Positions 8,775 to 17,253 of a DNA stretch of 64,000 nt are shown piece by piece. The first letter of the stretch is position 1, and every line of letters begins with the position of its first letter. This DNA comes from an uncultured Lachnospiraceae bacterium (GTDB lineage: Bacteria > Bacillota > Clostridia > Lachnospirales > Lachnospiraceae). The stretch lies in contig CAJUAA010000005.1 of assembly GCA_910584205.1 (NCBI GenBank), positions 62,001 through 126,000 of the forward strand. The letters are read 5' to 3'. The translations under genes and the position numbers were made by a program. The notes beneath the pieces were generated by a model, which was not told the DNA's origin, searched no databases, and was given only the letters and a program-made list of their open reading frames with translations.

Positions 8775-10184
8775 ATGAGTATGATACCAGTAATTTTTGG
8801 ATTGGATCAGTCTTATCTGTTTCAAGCATTTGTAGTCATGCATTCTGTACTGAAAAATTCCAGAAAAAAATATCATTTCTTCCTTTTGACAAAAGATGAT
8901 ATAGATGAATCTGCGAAAAAGCTGGAAAATGAACTGAAAAAACGATATTCTAACTTTTCCCTTTCTATAAGAAAAATAGAGAGATATATGTTTACAAAGG
9001 CTAAAATATTCAATCCGCATCTTGCACAGGCTGCATATTATCGTTTGTTGATACCAGAATTGATCAGGGAATATGATAAATGTATTTACTTGGATTGTGA
9101 TGTCATAGTTAATGGTGACTTGGGAGAATTGTTTGATATAGATATTACAGATTTTTATTTGGCTGGAGTCAGAGATTGCCATCTCATTTCGGTTGAAACG
9201 GTTCCTACAACACACCAGAAGCGGTTGGGAATACCTTCGGTGAAAGACTATATCAATTCTGGTGTACTGCTTATGAATTTGTTAAAACTCAGGAAAGAAA
9301 ATCTGGTAGTAGCTTTTTTAAAACAGTCTGAAAAAGAGAACCTTTATGAGGATCAAGACGTATTAAACTATTGTTGTTATGGTGCAATAAAAATTTTGCC
9401 ACTTAAATACAATTTGTTTCATTTTTATTGTGGACATACAATTAGATATTTGTTTGATTTGCCATATCCCGGAAGTGATTTTATGTTTGACTGGAATACT
9501 CCTTTTATTTTGCATATGGGAGGGAAATATAAACCGTGGCTGAATCCAGTTTATAAAGGAGCAGATGTATGGTGGAGTTTGGCAAAGATATTTCAGAATT
9601 CCGAAAGCTATCATAGGTATGAAAAGAATTGTCAGATAAACATAGACAGGGAAATACGGGAGAAATTAAGGAGAGATGGAAAGAAAATGCCTGTTATTAT
9701 ATGGGGATTTTCTATACGAGGAAAAGGGGCATGTGATATTCTCATGAACAAGGGAATTCCTGTTTATTCTTTTTGCGATAATAATTCAATCTGCTGGGGA
9801 GATAGTTATCATGGAATTCTTGTGAGAGATTATGCAGAAATTGTAAAAAGAAAATATGATTTTATTTGGGTAGTGCCATGCAAAAGATATTATCTTGAGA
9901 TTTGTGATCAGCTGGCAGAGTATGGGATTTCGCAGTCGAATATTGTATGCTTTACTTATGAAACATATCTTTATGATAAGTCATATTATAGAGCCTTATC
10001 TCCGAAGTTTTATGAAGATGAATTGAAGGTGATTGCAGCATATGAATGTAATAGAAAAGGGATGAGTATGGAAGCATACTTTTCCTATCTGTGTGAGCAG
10101 ATTAAAACAGCAGATATTGCTGATGCGGAATACCGGTATATATATAAAAAATATCGTTTTGACCAGTGGCTGAAAAGTGGATGA
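8775..10184 (+). CDS. family 8 glycosyltransferase with C-terminal Rossmann module
   Basis: Residues 1-280 match GT8 (LgtC/glycogenin-like) retaining transferases: IPVIFGLDQSYLFQAFV, YRLLIPEL, KCIYLDCDVIVNGDL with the metal-binding DCD, NSGVLLMNL, DQDVLN and HMGGKYKPW. GT8 enzymes in such loci add galactose or glucose from UDP-sugars. Residues about 303-400 hold the shared Rossmann module (VIIWGFSIRGKGACDIL, FCDNNSICWGDSYHG). I choose ATG 8775 because TTGGAGG stands 4-9 bases upstream; a GTG at 8739 is also in frame but overlaps no ribosome site. Confidence 0.88.
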   Translation: MSMIPVIFGLDQSYLFQAFVVMHSVLKNSRKKYHFFLLTKDDIDESAKKLENELKKRYSNFSLSIRKIERYMFTKAKIFNPHLAQAAYYRLLIPELIREYDKCIYLDCDVIVNGDLGELFDIDITDFYLAGVRDCHLISVETVPTTHQKRLGIPSVKDYINSGVLLMNLLKLRKENLVVAFLKQSEKENLYEDQDVLNYCCYGAIKILPLKYNLFHFYCGHTIRYLFDLPYPGSDFMFDWNTPFILHMGGKYKPWLNPVYKGADVWWSLAKIFQNSESYHRYEKNCQINIDREIREKLRRDGKKMPVIIWGFSIRGKGACDILMNKGIPVYSFCDNNSICWGDSYHGILVRDYAEIVKRKYDFIWVVPCKRYYLEICDQLAEYGISQSNIVCFTYETYLYDKSYYRALSPKFYEDELKVIAAYECNRKGMSMEAYFSYLCEQIKTADIADAEYRYIYKKYRFDQWLKSG

Positions 10185-10202
10185 AACAGGATGGAACTAT
10201 AG

Positions 10203-11603
10203 ATGAGAATATATTTATTTGGAATATCAAAATTAGCGGAACGACTAAAAAAAGAGGGATATCTGGAAGAGTACTTAATAGAAGGGCTTTTTGATAATGC
10301 GACAGAAAAGCTTGGAAGTATTAATTGGGGACTTCTTGTTGAGAAACCATTTTACGCTCCGGATATCAAGCCGGTTTTGACTGTAAAAGAATCCTATTAC
10401 ATAGATATGATTCGCCAGCTGTTGGATCTGGGGTATCGAAAATTTATTCTTTTTCATTCTGTACCTGGGGGAGGGTACGAAAAGAGAGAATATGACTATA
10501 GTTGCTATAATTATGAAGAGGATAGAGGATATCTGGTTCTTCTTTATTTGGAATATCATTCTTATTCAAACATTGGAGCTCTGAAATATTTAGAGAAAAC
10601 TGGTCGCTTGAATTTATACTCTTTTCGAATGAAAATTTTTGAAGTGGATAAAAAGAATCCGGATTATTACTATGATTTGATAGCTGCCAAGTACATTATT
10701 ACAGAAAGAAGCTGGGGATTTTTTGGACAGGATGGAATAGAGACAAAGGTTATACAGATGTGGCATGGCTTTCCCTTGAAGGCCATGGAGCATATGATGA
10801 CGGAATATAATGCAGAAGGAAACAGATGCACGGAAAAACAGTGGAACAGTTTTGATTATATTCTGTCTTATGGCTTAAACTATACGGTTTTTATGTCAGC
10901 CTGTTATGGAACACTTCGCAGGCAGTATATCGTTACAGGTATGCCTCGAAACGATCTGCTGTATGTAACAGACGGAAAGGAGAATTTGGGTAGCAAGATA
11001 CTTGCCAGCAAAGGAAAGAAGATTCTTTTGTATATGCCTACCTTTCGGGAACTGGAAGGTACAAAAAACGGACGAGATGACGGTTATCTGTTTTACTGGA
11101 ATGACTTTGATTTAAACAAAATACAGAGTTTTTGCCGAGAAAACAATTTGTTTTTTCTATTCAAGCTGCATCCCAGTGATACATCAAGAGTAGTTTCATG
11201 GTGTGTGGAATCAGATTGTATGGGACTTCTGACCGAGGAAATTCTGGGAGAACAGTGCTTGTACGAATTTTTGAATGCAGCTGATGTGTTGATTACGGAT
11301 TATTCATCTGTATATTTTGACTATTTGTTGTTAGACCGTCCCATTCTTTTTACTGACAGCGATGCTGAAAGCTATGAAAAGAATCGGGGCTTTATCATGG
11401 AACCTGTCGATTTCTGGCGACCGGGGCCGGTAGTGCGCACATTTGAGCAGTTTATGCAGGAATTAGGAAAAGCAGTGAATGGACAGGATGCTTATAAAGA
11501 AGCGCGCAGGCGCTTAATGCCCTATGTCCATTATTATCAGGATGCGGGTTCCAGCCAAAGACTGATTGATTTGATGCGGTTTGAGCATGAGGCAGAATAT
11601 TGA
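10203..11603 (+). CDS. CDP-glycerol glycerophosphotransferase-family protein with N-terminal Rossmann module
   Basis: Residues 1-90 are a divergent form of the Rossmann module (IYLFGISKLAERL, GLFDNATEKLGSINWG). Residues about 170-460 match the TagB/TagF family (GT-B fold): QMWHGFPLKA with its key His, YMPTFRE, FKLHPSD and TDYSSVYFDYLLLDRP, which are the conserved donor-binding segments. The family transfers glycerol-phosphate or ribitol-phosphate from the CDP form to a glycan or teichoic acid primer. A TagD-like cytidylyltransferase lies downstream at 21911, which fits. Codon use is less AT-biased than in the first genes. No membrane helix is visible; family members attach to the membrane peripherally. 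Confidence 0.82.
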   Translation: MRIYLFGISKLAERLKKEGYLEEYLIEGLFDNATEKLGSINWGLLVEKPFYAPDIKPVLTVKESYYIDMIRQLLDLGYRKFILFHSVPGGGYEKREYDYSCYNYEEDRGYLVLLYLEYHSYSNIGALKYLEKTGRLNLYSFRMKIFEVDKKNPDYYYDLIAAKYIITERSWGFFGQDGIETKVIQMWHGFPLKAMEHMMTEYNAEGNRCTEKQWNSFDYILSYGLNYTVFMSACYGTLRRQYIVTGMPRNDLLYVTDGKENLGSKILASKGKKILLYMPTFRELEGTKNGRDDGYLFYWNDFDLNKIQSFCRENNLFFLFKLHPSDTSRVVSWCVESDCMGLLTEEILGEQCLYEFLNAADVLITDYSSVYFDYLLLDRPILFTDSDAESYEKNRGFIMEPVDFWRPGPVVRTFEQFMQELGKAVNGQDAYKEARRRLMPYVHYYQDAGSSQRLIDLMRFEHEAEY

Positions 11604-12603
11604 ATGGAGAGAATACTTTATTGATTTGGGGAACAGGTGCCATAGCGGAAGAAGTTCTGAAGCATGGTTTAAACGGAACAATCATGGGATTTGTGGAAAT
11701 AATCCGGACAAAAGAAACATTTCAGGGATATTCTGTTTACGAGATATCGACAGAGAAACTGCCTGATTGTGACTATATTGTCGTTGCAAATGCTCACACA
11801 AATACAATATACGAATGGGCTGTGGGTATGGAATAAACATTGGGAAACTCATCTTTATGCGTTTTTGTGGAAAGATAAATCCGAGAGAGCATATTGAAGA
11901 GGTTAAAAATGTACTGGGATATCGAAATTTTCAGGAATATTGTGTGCAGTATAATCTAATTGATCAGTCATTTTTTATAGAGGATCTGGAGCTTTATTCA
12001 AAACTTAATGAACGAGACACGTTTAAAATTCAAGAAAATTATTTGTGGCCAGTAATATCAGATAAATATGATATGGCAGGAATTGTAAACAATTATTTCA
12101 TTCAGGATCTGTGGGCAGCGAGTTTAATTTATGAAGAGAAGCCAGAAATTCATTATGATATAGGTTCAAGACTGGATGGTTTTGTTGCTCATATATTGGC
12201 AATGGGAATTCCGGTGACTATGATAGATATTAGGCCTTTTCCTGCGGAAATAAGTGGATTGACTATGATAGTAGATGATGCGACCAGTTTGAGACAGTTT
12301 ACAGATAATAGCATTGAAAGCTTATCAGCTTTGTGTTCTTTGGAGCATTTTGGATTGGGAAGATATGGAGATTTAATTGATCCGGAAGCTTGTTTTCGGT
12401 GTTTTGCTTCCATTCAAAGGAAAGTGAAACGAGGAGGCAATTTGTATATAGCAGTTCCAGTCGGAAAAGAGCGGCTTGAGTTCAACGCACATCGTGTATT
12501 TTATGCACAGACTATAAAGGATTGTTTTCATGAAATGGAGTTAATTGAGTATTCATGTGCTGTAGCGGGACATTTGGAAAAAAAAGCTTTGGGATCCTTT
12601 TAA
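11600..12603 (+). pseudogene. DUF268 protein with N-terminal Rossmann module, frameshifted and 3'-truncated
   Basis: The gene starts with TTG at 11600 overlapping the upstream stop. Frame 2 encodes a Rossmann module (LLIWGTGAIAEEVLKHG, DCDYIVVANAHTNTIYEWAVG) and stops at 11836. The same protein continues in frame 1 from about 11824 (YGINIGKLIFMR, then HYDIGSRLDGF, IDIRPFP, CSLEHFGLGRYGD, FNAHRVF), which are DUF268 hallmarks and methyltransferase-like. Adding one G to the GGG at 11824-11826 restores a single protein of about 335 residues. The 3' end stops just after IEYSC, short of the usual DUF268 C-terminus, and runs into a different gene remnant. As read it cannot make one intact protein. 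Confidence 0.8.
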
Positions 12604-12865
12604 GGCGGGCAGTATTCCCATATATTGGGGGAATCCTTTGATTGGAAGAGAAGTTTCTTCAGAGGCATTTATTAATTGTAATGAATATGATAATAATTTG
12701 GACGCAGTGATTGAAAGAGTTCGTGAAATTGACAGGGACGACGAATATTACATGTATATGTTAGGAAAATCTCCGTTAAAAGCGTCGTTTCAGTCTGGTT
12801 TTCAGGGATTAAAAAGTTATTTAGGGCAAATGATTCAAGAAAATGGGTTAGAAAGTGAAAACTGA
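12566..12865 (+). pseudogene. C-terminal remnant of a GT10 fucosyltransferase-like gene
   Basis: Frame 2, opening after a stop at 12563, reads KKLWDPFKAGSIPIYWGNP, then EAFINCNEYDN and VIERVREIDRDDEYY, and stops at 12863-12865. This is the acceptor/donor-proximal end of GT10 alpha-1,3-fucosyltransferases, where EKxxxAxxAGCVPIYWG is the signature. Everything upstream (the N-terminal two thirds) is missing, and the sequence immediately before it belongs to DUF268 in another frame, so this is a leftover of a deletion. The in-frame TTG at 12638 would not give a functional enzyme. Confidence 0.75.
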
Positions 12866-12879
12866 AAGGGGACATGTCA

Positions 12880-14277
12880 ATGCAACCAATACGGAAACTG
12901 ACGGTAGCTGTTCCTGTGTTCAATATGGCGCCGTATCTGGAGGAAACTTTAATATGCATAGAAAATCAGACGATTGGTATGAAAAATATGGAGGTAATTC
13001 TGATAAATGATGGTTCGACAGATGCCTCCGACAGCATATGCCGTGGCTTTCAAAAAAAACATGAGGAAAATGTACGATACGTGGCGTTCCTTGAAAACCA
13101 GGGAGTCAGTTTTGCTAAGAATGTAGCATTGGATATGGCCAAAGGATCCTATATTACTTTTTGGGATGCGGATGATTTGTGGTCGTTGAATGCTATGGAG
13201 GAAGCGGTCGCTTTTTTGGAATCTCATGAAGCAGAGATTGATATGGTTTCCTGTAACATTGAGTATTTTGACAGTTATACACGGACCCATGTCTTGAATT
13301 TTGATGTGTGGGAAAACATGATTATTGATATAAAAAAAGAATATCGAAAAATTCGGACATCGGGGTCGGCTTGTGTCCTGAGGACGAAAGCAGCCAGGAA
13401 ATTTCGGTTTAATGAAAGTCAGGCCCGCTGGGAGGATGCCAATTACATAAATCAGGTATTATTGCAGAAAAAGAAATATGGCATGTTGACAAATATTAAG
13501 TTTTATTATCGCTGCCGACGAAGCAATGATTCGGCCACTCAGTCGCATTATAGTGACAAACAATATTATATTCATGATTTGTGGGCATTTTTTGATGGAG
13601 TTTATGTAGAATCTTTAAAACAATGTGGAGAGTTTATCCCCATGATGCAGTATCTGTTAGCGTATGCGTTGGGATATTTTTTTTCGGAAACAGCAGATAT
13701 CCTGAATGAAGAGGAACACCATCAGTACAATGAAATGCGAAAAAAAATTTTGTCTTATATTGACGATTGCTATTTAAAGGAAATCCCGAATGCAGATTCC
13801 ATAATCAAATGGAAAATGCTGTCTTTTAAATATGGACTGGAATTAGATGGTGAAATTGAACAATGGAGGCAAAAGCAACAACAGGTACAGTGGAATCTGG
13901 CTTATGTGTCCAGAGTTACAACCAATTACAATATATTGAAACGTTGGTTTTCCTTGAAGCAGCAGGGATACTCCCTTCTTTCTTATTTTGAAAAAAACAA
14001 CTATTTTCGGATAGCTGTCTATGGAATGTCTGACCTTGGAAGATATTTGTTGAAGGAATTGGAGGGAAGTCATATACAAGTAGCGTATGGTATTGACAGA
14101 CGGGCAGAGAAGTTGGAGATTGGTCTGCCGATTCTAACTGCTGAGGATACGCTTCCTCCAGTGGATGCTGTCATTGTAACTGCAGTCCATTTTTTTGGTG
14201 AAATTGATTCATTGTTGAGGCAGAAGGTAGAATGTCCTGTCATTTCATTGGAAGATGTACTCTATACCATTGAGTGA
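12880..14277 (+). CDS. family 2 glycosyltransferase with C-terminal Rossmann module
   Basis: About 465 residues. The N-terminal 230 residues are GT2: LTVAVPVFNMAPYLEETL, ILINDGSTDASD, AKGSYITFWDADD with metal-binding DAD. The last ~95 residues are the shared Rossmann module (FRIAVYGMSDLGRYLLKEL, YGIDRRAEKLEIG, AVIVTAVHFFGEIDSLL). Two ATGs, 12874 and 12880, are in frame; GAAAGGGGA ends at 12872, so 12880 has the better spacing. The middle, about 240-370, is helical and unassigned. It follows the truncated GT10 remnant by 14 bases and precedes a Gtf3-like gene by 9. Confidence 0.85.
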   Translation: MQPIRKLTVAVPVFNMAPYLEETLICIENQTIGMKNMEVILINDGSTDASDSICRGFQKKHEENVRYVAFLENQGVSFAKNVALDMAKGSYITFWDADDLWSLNAMEEAVAFLESHEAEIDMVSCNIEYFDSYTRTHVLNFDVWENMIIDIKKEYRKIRTSGSACVLRTKAARKFRFNESQARWEDANYINQVLLQKKKYGMLTNIKFYYRCRRSNDSATQSHYSDKQYYIHDLWAFFDGVYVESLKQCGEFIPMMQYLLAYALGYFFSETADILNEEEHHQYNEMRKKILSYIDDCYLKEIPNADSIIKWKMLSFKYGLELDGEIEQWRQKQQQVQWNLAYVSRVTTNYNILKRWFSLKQQGYSLLSYFEKNNYFRIAVYGMSDLGRYLLKELEGSHIQVAYGIDRRAEKLEIGLPILTAEDTLPPVDAVIVTAVHFFGEIDSLLRQKVECPVISLEDVLYTIE

Positions 14278-14286
14278 GGATGAGAA

Positions 14287-15330
14287 ATGAAAGAGTATAC
14301 ATTAATTACAGTTATTAAAGGGAGTAATCGTAATGCTGGACCAAAGGCTCCACGGGATATTGCTGATATATTAAAACAGACTGATAAAGTAGAAACGGTT
14401 CTGCTGGAAGCGGAGGAGCATAGAGACTATCCGTTATTTTTGCGCCTGCTTCAGCAAGTGGAACAAATACAGGCAGCAAGTAAAAAAGTGATTCTTCAAT
14501 ATCCGTTACAGCCTTTTTCCTTTTTTGAACATCAGGAATTATTTGCTAAAGCATATTCTTACTTTGATCCAGATAGAACGATTTTATGGATACATGATAT
14601 AAATAAAATTCGGTCACCGCAACGTCTGGAATGCCGTAATGAAATGGAATGGTTGAAGCCGTTTCGCCATTTTATCGTACATAACACGGCGATGGAAAAA
14701 TATATGAGAAAATATATACCAATGGGAACCTATATACGCAATGGAGTTTTTGATTACCTTTGTATGGGAGGGACCATTCAGAAAATTCAACAGGATATAT
14801 CAATGGGAAGTGTTCAAGTTGTTTTCGCTGGAAATTTGATACGTGAGAAAAGTCCCTTTTTATACGACCTCGACAGCAAAAAGATGAATTTTCGTCTGAA
14901 CGTCTATGGAAAACGGGAAGAATTGATGAAGAACGGGAAAATTTATTATCAGGGAAATTTCAGTGCCGATCTTCTTCCCAGCCGTCTGAGAGGCGATCTC
15001 GGTCTGATCTGGGATGGAGGAATTGACTCTGCCGACATCAGCACTTATAAAAATTATACCCGCTACAACACCCCGCACAAGTTTTCCTGCTACATGGCAG
15101 CCGGGCTTCCCGTTATCGCCTGGCGGGAAGCGGCGATTGCTGAAGTGATTCAAAAATATCAGGTGGGATATCTGATCGACAACCTTTATGAAATCAACAG
15201 TCTGGATCTTTCCAGGTATCCGGAATACCAGAGAAATGCACAGGATTTGGGGGAAAAGGTGAGAAGCGGATATTTTACAAAACGGGTATTCGCACAGATT
15301 GAGGAGCGCTGGAATGATTTATGGTTTTGA
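14287..15330 (+). CDS. Gtf3/galactofuranosyltransferase-like glycosyltransferase
   Basis: A 347-residue GT-B protein resembling streptococcal Gtf3 glucosyltransferase and WbbI-type galactofuranosyltransferases. The visible family features are HDINKIR near residue 115, FIVHNTAMEKYM, VVFAGNL, LRGDLGLIWDG, NTPHKFSCYMAAGLPVI and the RNAQ..GEKVRSGYFTKR tail. It has no extra Rossmann module. Base composition changes within the gene: the first two thirds are AT-rich like the upstream genes, while from about 14960 it is G+C-rich, as if the 3' part came from another source. It is the last gene of the AT-rich glycan block. Confidence 0.75.
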   Translation: MKEYTLITVIKGSNRNAGPKAPRDIADILKQTDKVETVLLEAEEHRDYPLFLRLLQQVEQIQAASKKVILQYPLQPFSFFEHQELFAKAYSYFDPDRTILWIHDINKIRSPQRLECRNEMEWLKPFRHFIVHNTAMEKYMRKYIPMGTYIRNGVFDYLCMGGTIQKIQQDISMGSVQVVFAGNLIREKSPFLYDLDSKKMNFRLNVYGKREELMKNGKIYYQGNFSADLLPSRLRGDLGLIWDGGIDSADISTYKNYTRYNTPHKFSCYMAAGLPVIAWREAAIAEVIQKYQVGYLIDNLYEINSLDLSRYPEYQRNAQDLGEKVRSGYFTKRVFAQIEERWNDLWF

Positions 15331-15425
15331 CGGTCAGGTTTTTCCCCGGACTATAAAGGAGCAGCTTAATATGTGAAATTGCAGACGGTCTTGTTTGACG
15401 AGCGAAAATCCCTCTTGACCGGACA

Positions 15426-15454
15426 TTGCGGCACGGATCAGGATCTGCTATACT
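15426..15454 (+). promoter_or_regulatory. sigma-A-type promoter for the first AAA/PD-(D/E)XK gene
   Basis: TTGCGG, a 17-base spacer and TATACT, with TGC directly before the -10 (extended -10). It lies 87-115 bases before the ATG at 15541. The sequence from CCGGACATTGC to the -10 resembles the region before 22705, with the same spacing. The rest of the 15331-15540 spacer shows no other feature. Confidence 0.6.
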
Positions 15455-15540
15455 GTAAGAAAAATGCATGATGTACGCTTCCCGTATGGGACGTAACGGT
15501 GCAACGGTATTCATTTCGAGGGAAAGCAGAGGATATCATG

Positions 15541-17235
15541 ATGGCGAGAATAGTCAGCATCGGAAATCAAAATTTTGCGGATATCATTACAAATAACTAT
15601 TTTTATATCGACAAGACGATGTTTATCCGGGAATGGTGGGAAAACGGGGATGCAGTTACGTTAATCACCCGTCCTCGACGTTTTGGAAAAACCCTGCTGA
15701 TCAGTATGGTGGAACGTTTTTTTTCGACAGAGTATGAGGGACAGAGCGGCGTATTTGAGGGCTTGTCCATATGGCGGGAGGAAAAATACCGGAAGTTGCA
15801 GGGAACCTGTCCTGTGATCAGCCTGAGTTTTGCGGATATCAAAGAGGGCAGCTTTAAGGCGGCGCGGGAGAAGCTTTATCAGATTATTACTGATTTGTAT
15901 CACAAATACAGGTTCCTCCTGGATAAGAACTTTCTGGAAGGGTCTGAAAAGGAATTTTTTCAGAAGGTATCGCCGGATATGCCGGATTATGTAGCGACTC
16001 TTTCGTTAAAAGCGCTGTCTGGCTGCTTGTACAGATACTATGGGAAAAAAACTGTTATCCTTTTGGACGAATATGACACTCCCATGCAGGAGGCTTATGC
16101 GGGAGGCTACTGGGATGAGATGGCCGGTTTTATCCGCAGTCTTTTTAATTCGACGTTTAAGACGAATCCGTATTTAGACCGCGCTGTTATGACCGGGATT
16201 ACCAGAGTCAGCAGGGAATCCATTTTTTCAGATTTGAATAATCTGGAGATTGTAACGACGACGTCGGAAAAATATGAGGCCGCTTTTGGTTTTACTCAGG
16301 AAGAAGTGTGGGATGCGCTGGAGGAATATGGGCTTTCAGATAAGCGCGAGGAAGTGAAGGGCTGGTACGATGGCTTTACGTTTGGCAGACGGAGCGATAT
16401 CTATAACCCATGGTCTGTTTTGAATTATCTGGACAAAAGAAAATTCTCAGCCTACTGGGCGAATACCAGCAGCAACAATCTGGTGGGGAGACTGATCCGG
16501 GAGAGCGGTCCAAAGATTAAGATGGTTATGGAGGATTTATTGAAGGGTAAATCCTTTCATGCAAAAATCGACGAACAGCTGGTCTACGATCAGTTAAGCG
16601 GAAATGAGGGCGCGGTCTGGAGCCTCCTGCTGGCCAGCGGTTATTTGAGAGTGGTTCATTATGAGGAAGATATGGCGCCGTCTGGCGAATGGGTACAGGA
16701 CTATGAGCTGGCTGTCACGAATTTTGAAGTGAAGACGATGTTTCAGAGCATGATCCAGGGCTGGTTTGGCGCGTCAAATGGGGACTGCAATGATTTTATT
16801 AAGGCATTGCTGCGGGGAGACACAGAGGAAATGAATGCCTATATGGGCCGGATGGCAGAGGAGATTTTCAGCAGCTTCGATACCGGAAAAAGACCTTCCC
16901 GGCGGTCGGAACCGGAACGCTTCTACCATGGCTTTGTCCTGGGGCTTCTTGTGGAGCTGAATGGGCGGTATGTGATCACGTCGAACCGGGAGAGCGGTTT
17001 TGGGCGTTATGACGTACAGCTGGAGCCGCAGAATCGGGAGGATGACGCGATTCTGATAGAATTTAAGGTGAGGAATCCACAGAAGGAACAGACGCTGGAG
17101 GACACCCTGCAAAACGCGCTGGAGCAGATCGAGACAAAAGGGTATGCAACAGGACTCAGGCAGAGGGGGATAGAGGAGAGAAAAATCCGCAGGTATGGGG
17201 TTGCGTTTGAGGGAAAGAAGGTTTTGATTGGATAA
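15541..17235 (+). CDS. AAA-ATPase-like / PD-(D/E)XK nuclease-like protein, copy 1 (type A)
   Basis: About 564 residues. The N-terminal ATPase-like domain (PF09820 type) shows SIGNQNFADII, FYIDKTMFI, LITRPRRFGKT as a modified Walker A, VILLDEYDTP as Walker B, and GITRVSRES. The C-terminal part (DUF1703/PDDEXK type) has RESGFGRYDV and ILIEFKV, the D...ExK nuclease-like residues, then a conserved GIEERKIRRYG..F end. The biological role of the family is not established; it is often multicopy in gut Clostridia and Bacteroidetes. ATGs at 15538 and 15541 are adjacent; the paralogues favour MAR.. at 15541. It interrupts the glycan gene series and shares its type-A C-terminal region with the 24152 copy. 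Confidence 0.88.
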   Translation: MARIVSIGNQNFADIITNNYFYIDKTMFIREWWENGDAVTLITRPRRFGKTLLISMVERFFSTEYEGQSGVFEGLSIWREEKYRKLQGTCPVISLSFADIKEGSFKAAREKLYQIITDLYHKYRFLLDKNFLEGSEKEFFQKVSPDMPDYVATLSLKALSGCLYRYYGKKTVILLDEYDTPMQEAYAGGYWDEMAGFIRSLFNSTFKTNPYLDRAVMTGITRVSRESIFSDLNNLEIVTTTSEKYEAAFGFTQEEVWDALEEYGLSDKREEVKGWYDGFTFGRRSDIYNPWSVLNYLDKRKFSAYWANTSSNNLVGRLIRESGPKIKMVMEDLLKGKSFHAKIDEQLVYDQLSGNEGAVWSLLLASGYLRVVHYEEDMAPSGEWVQDYELAVTNFEVKTMFQSMIQGWFGASNGDCNDFIKALLRGDTEEMNAYMGRMAEEIFSSFDTGKRPSRRSEPERFYHGFVLGLLVELNGRYVITSNRESGFGRYDVQLEPQNREDDAILIEFKVRNPQKEQTLEDTLQNALEQIETKGYATGLRQRGIEERKIRRYGVAFEGKKVLIG

Positions 17236-17253
17236 AGATTGAGAGGCTTTGGA

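Noticed and set aside
11581..11766. A 61-codon frame overlapping the start of the DUF268 gene
   Set aside because: It overlaps the recognisable Rossmann module in another frame and has no ribosome site.
15415..15454. TTGACC at 15415 taken as the -35 of the promoter at 15449
   Set aside because: The spacing to TATACT is 28 bases; TTGCGG at 15426 gives 17 and is preferred.
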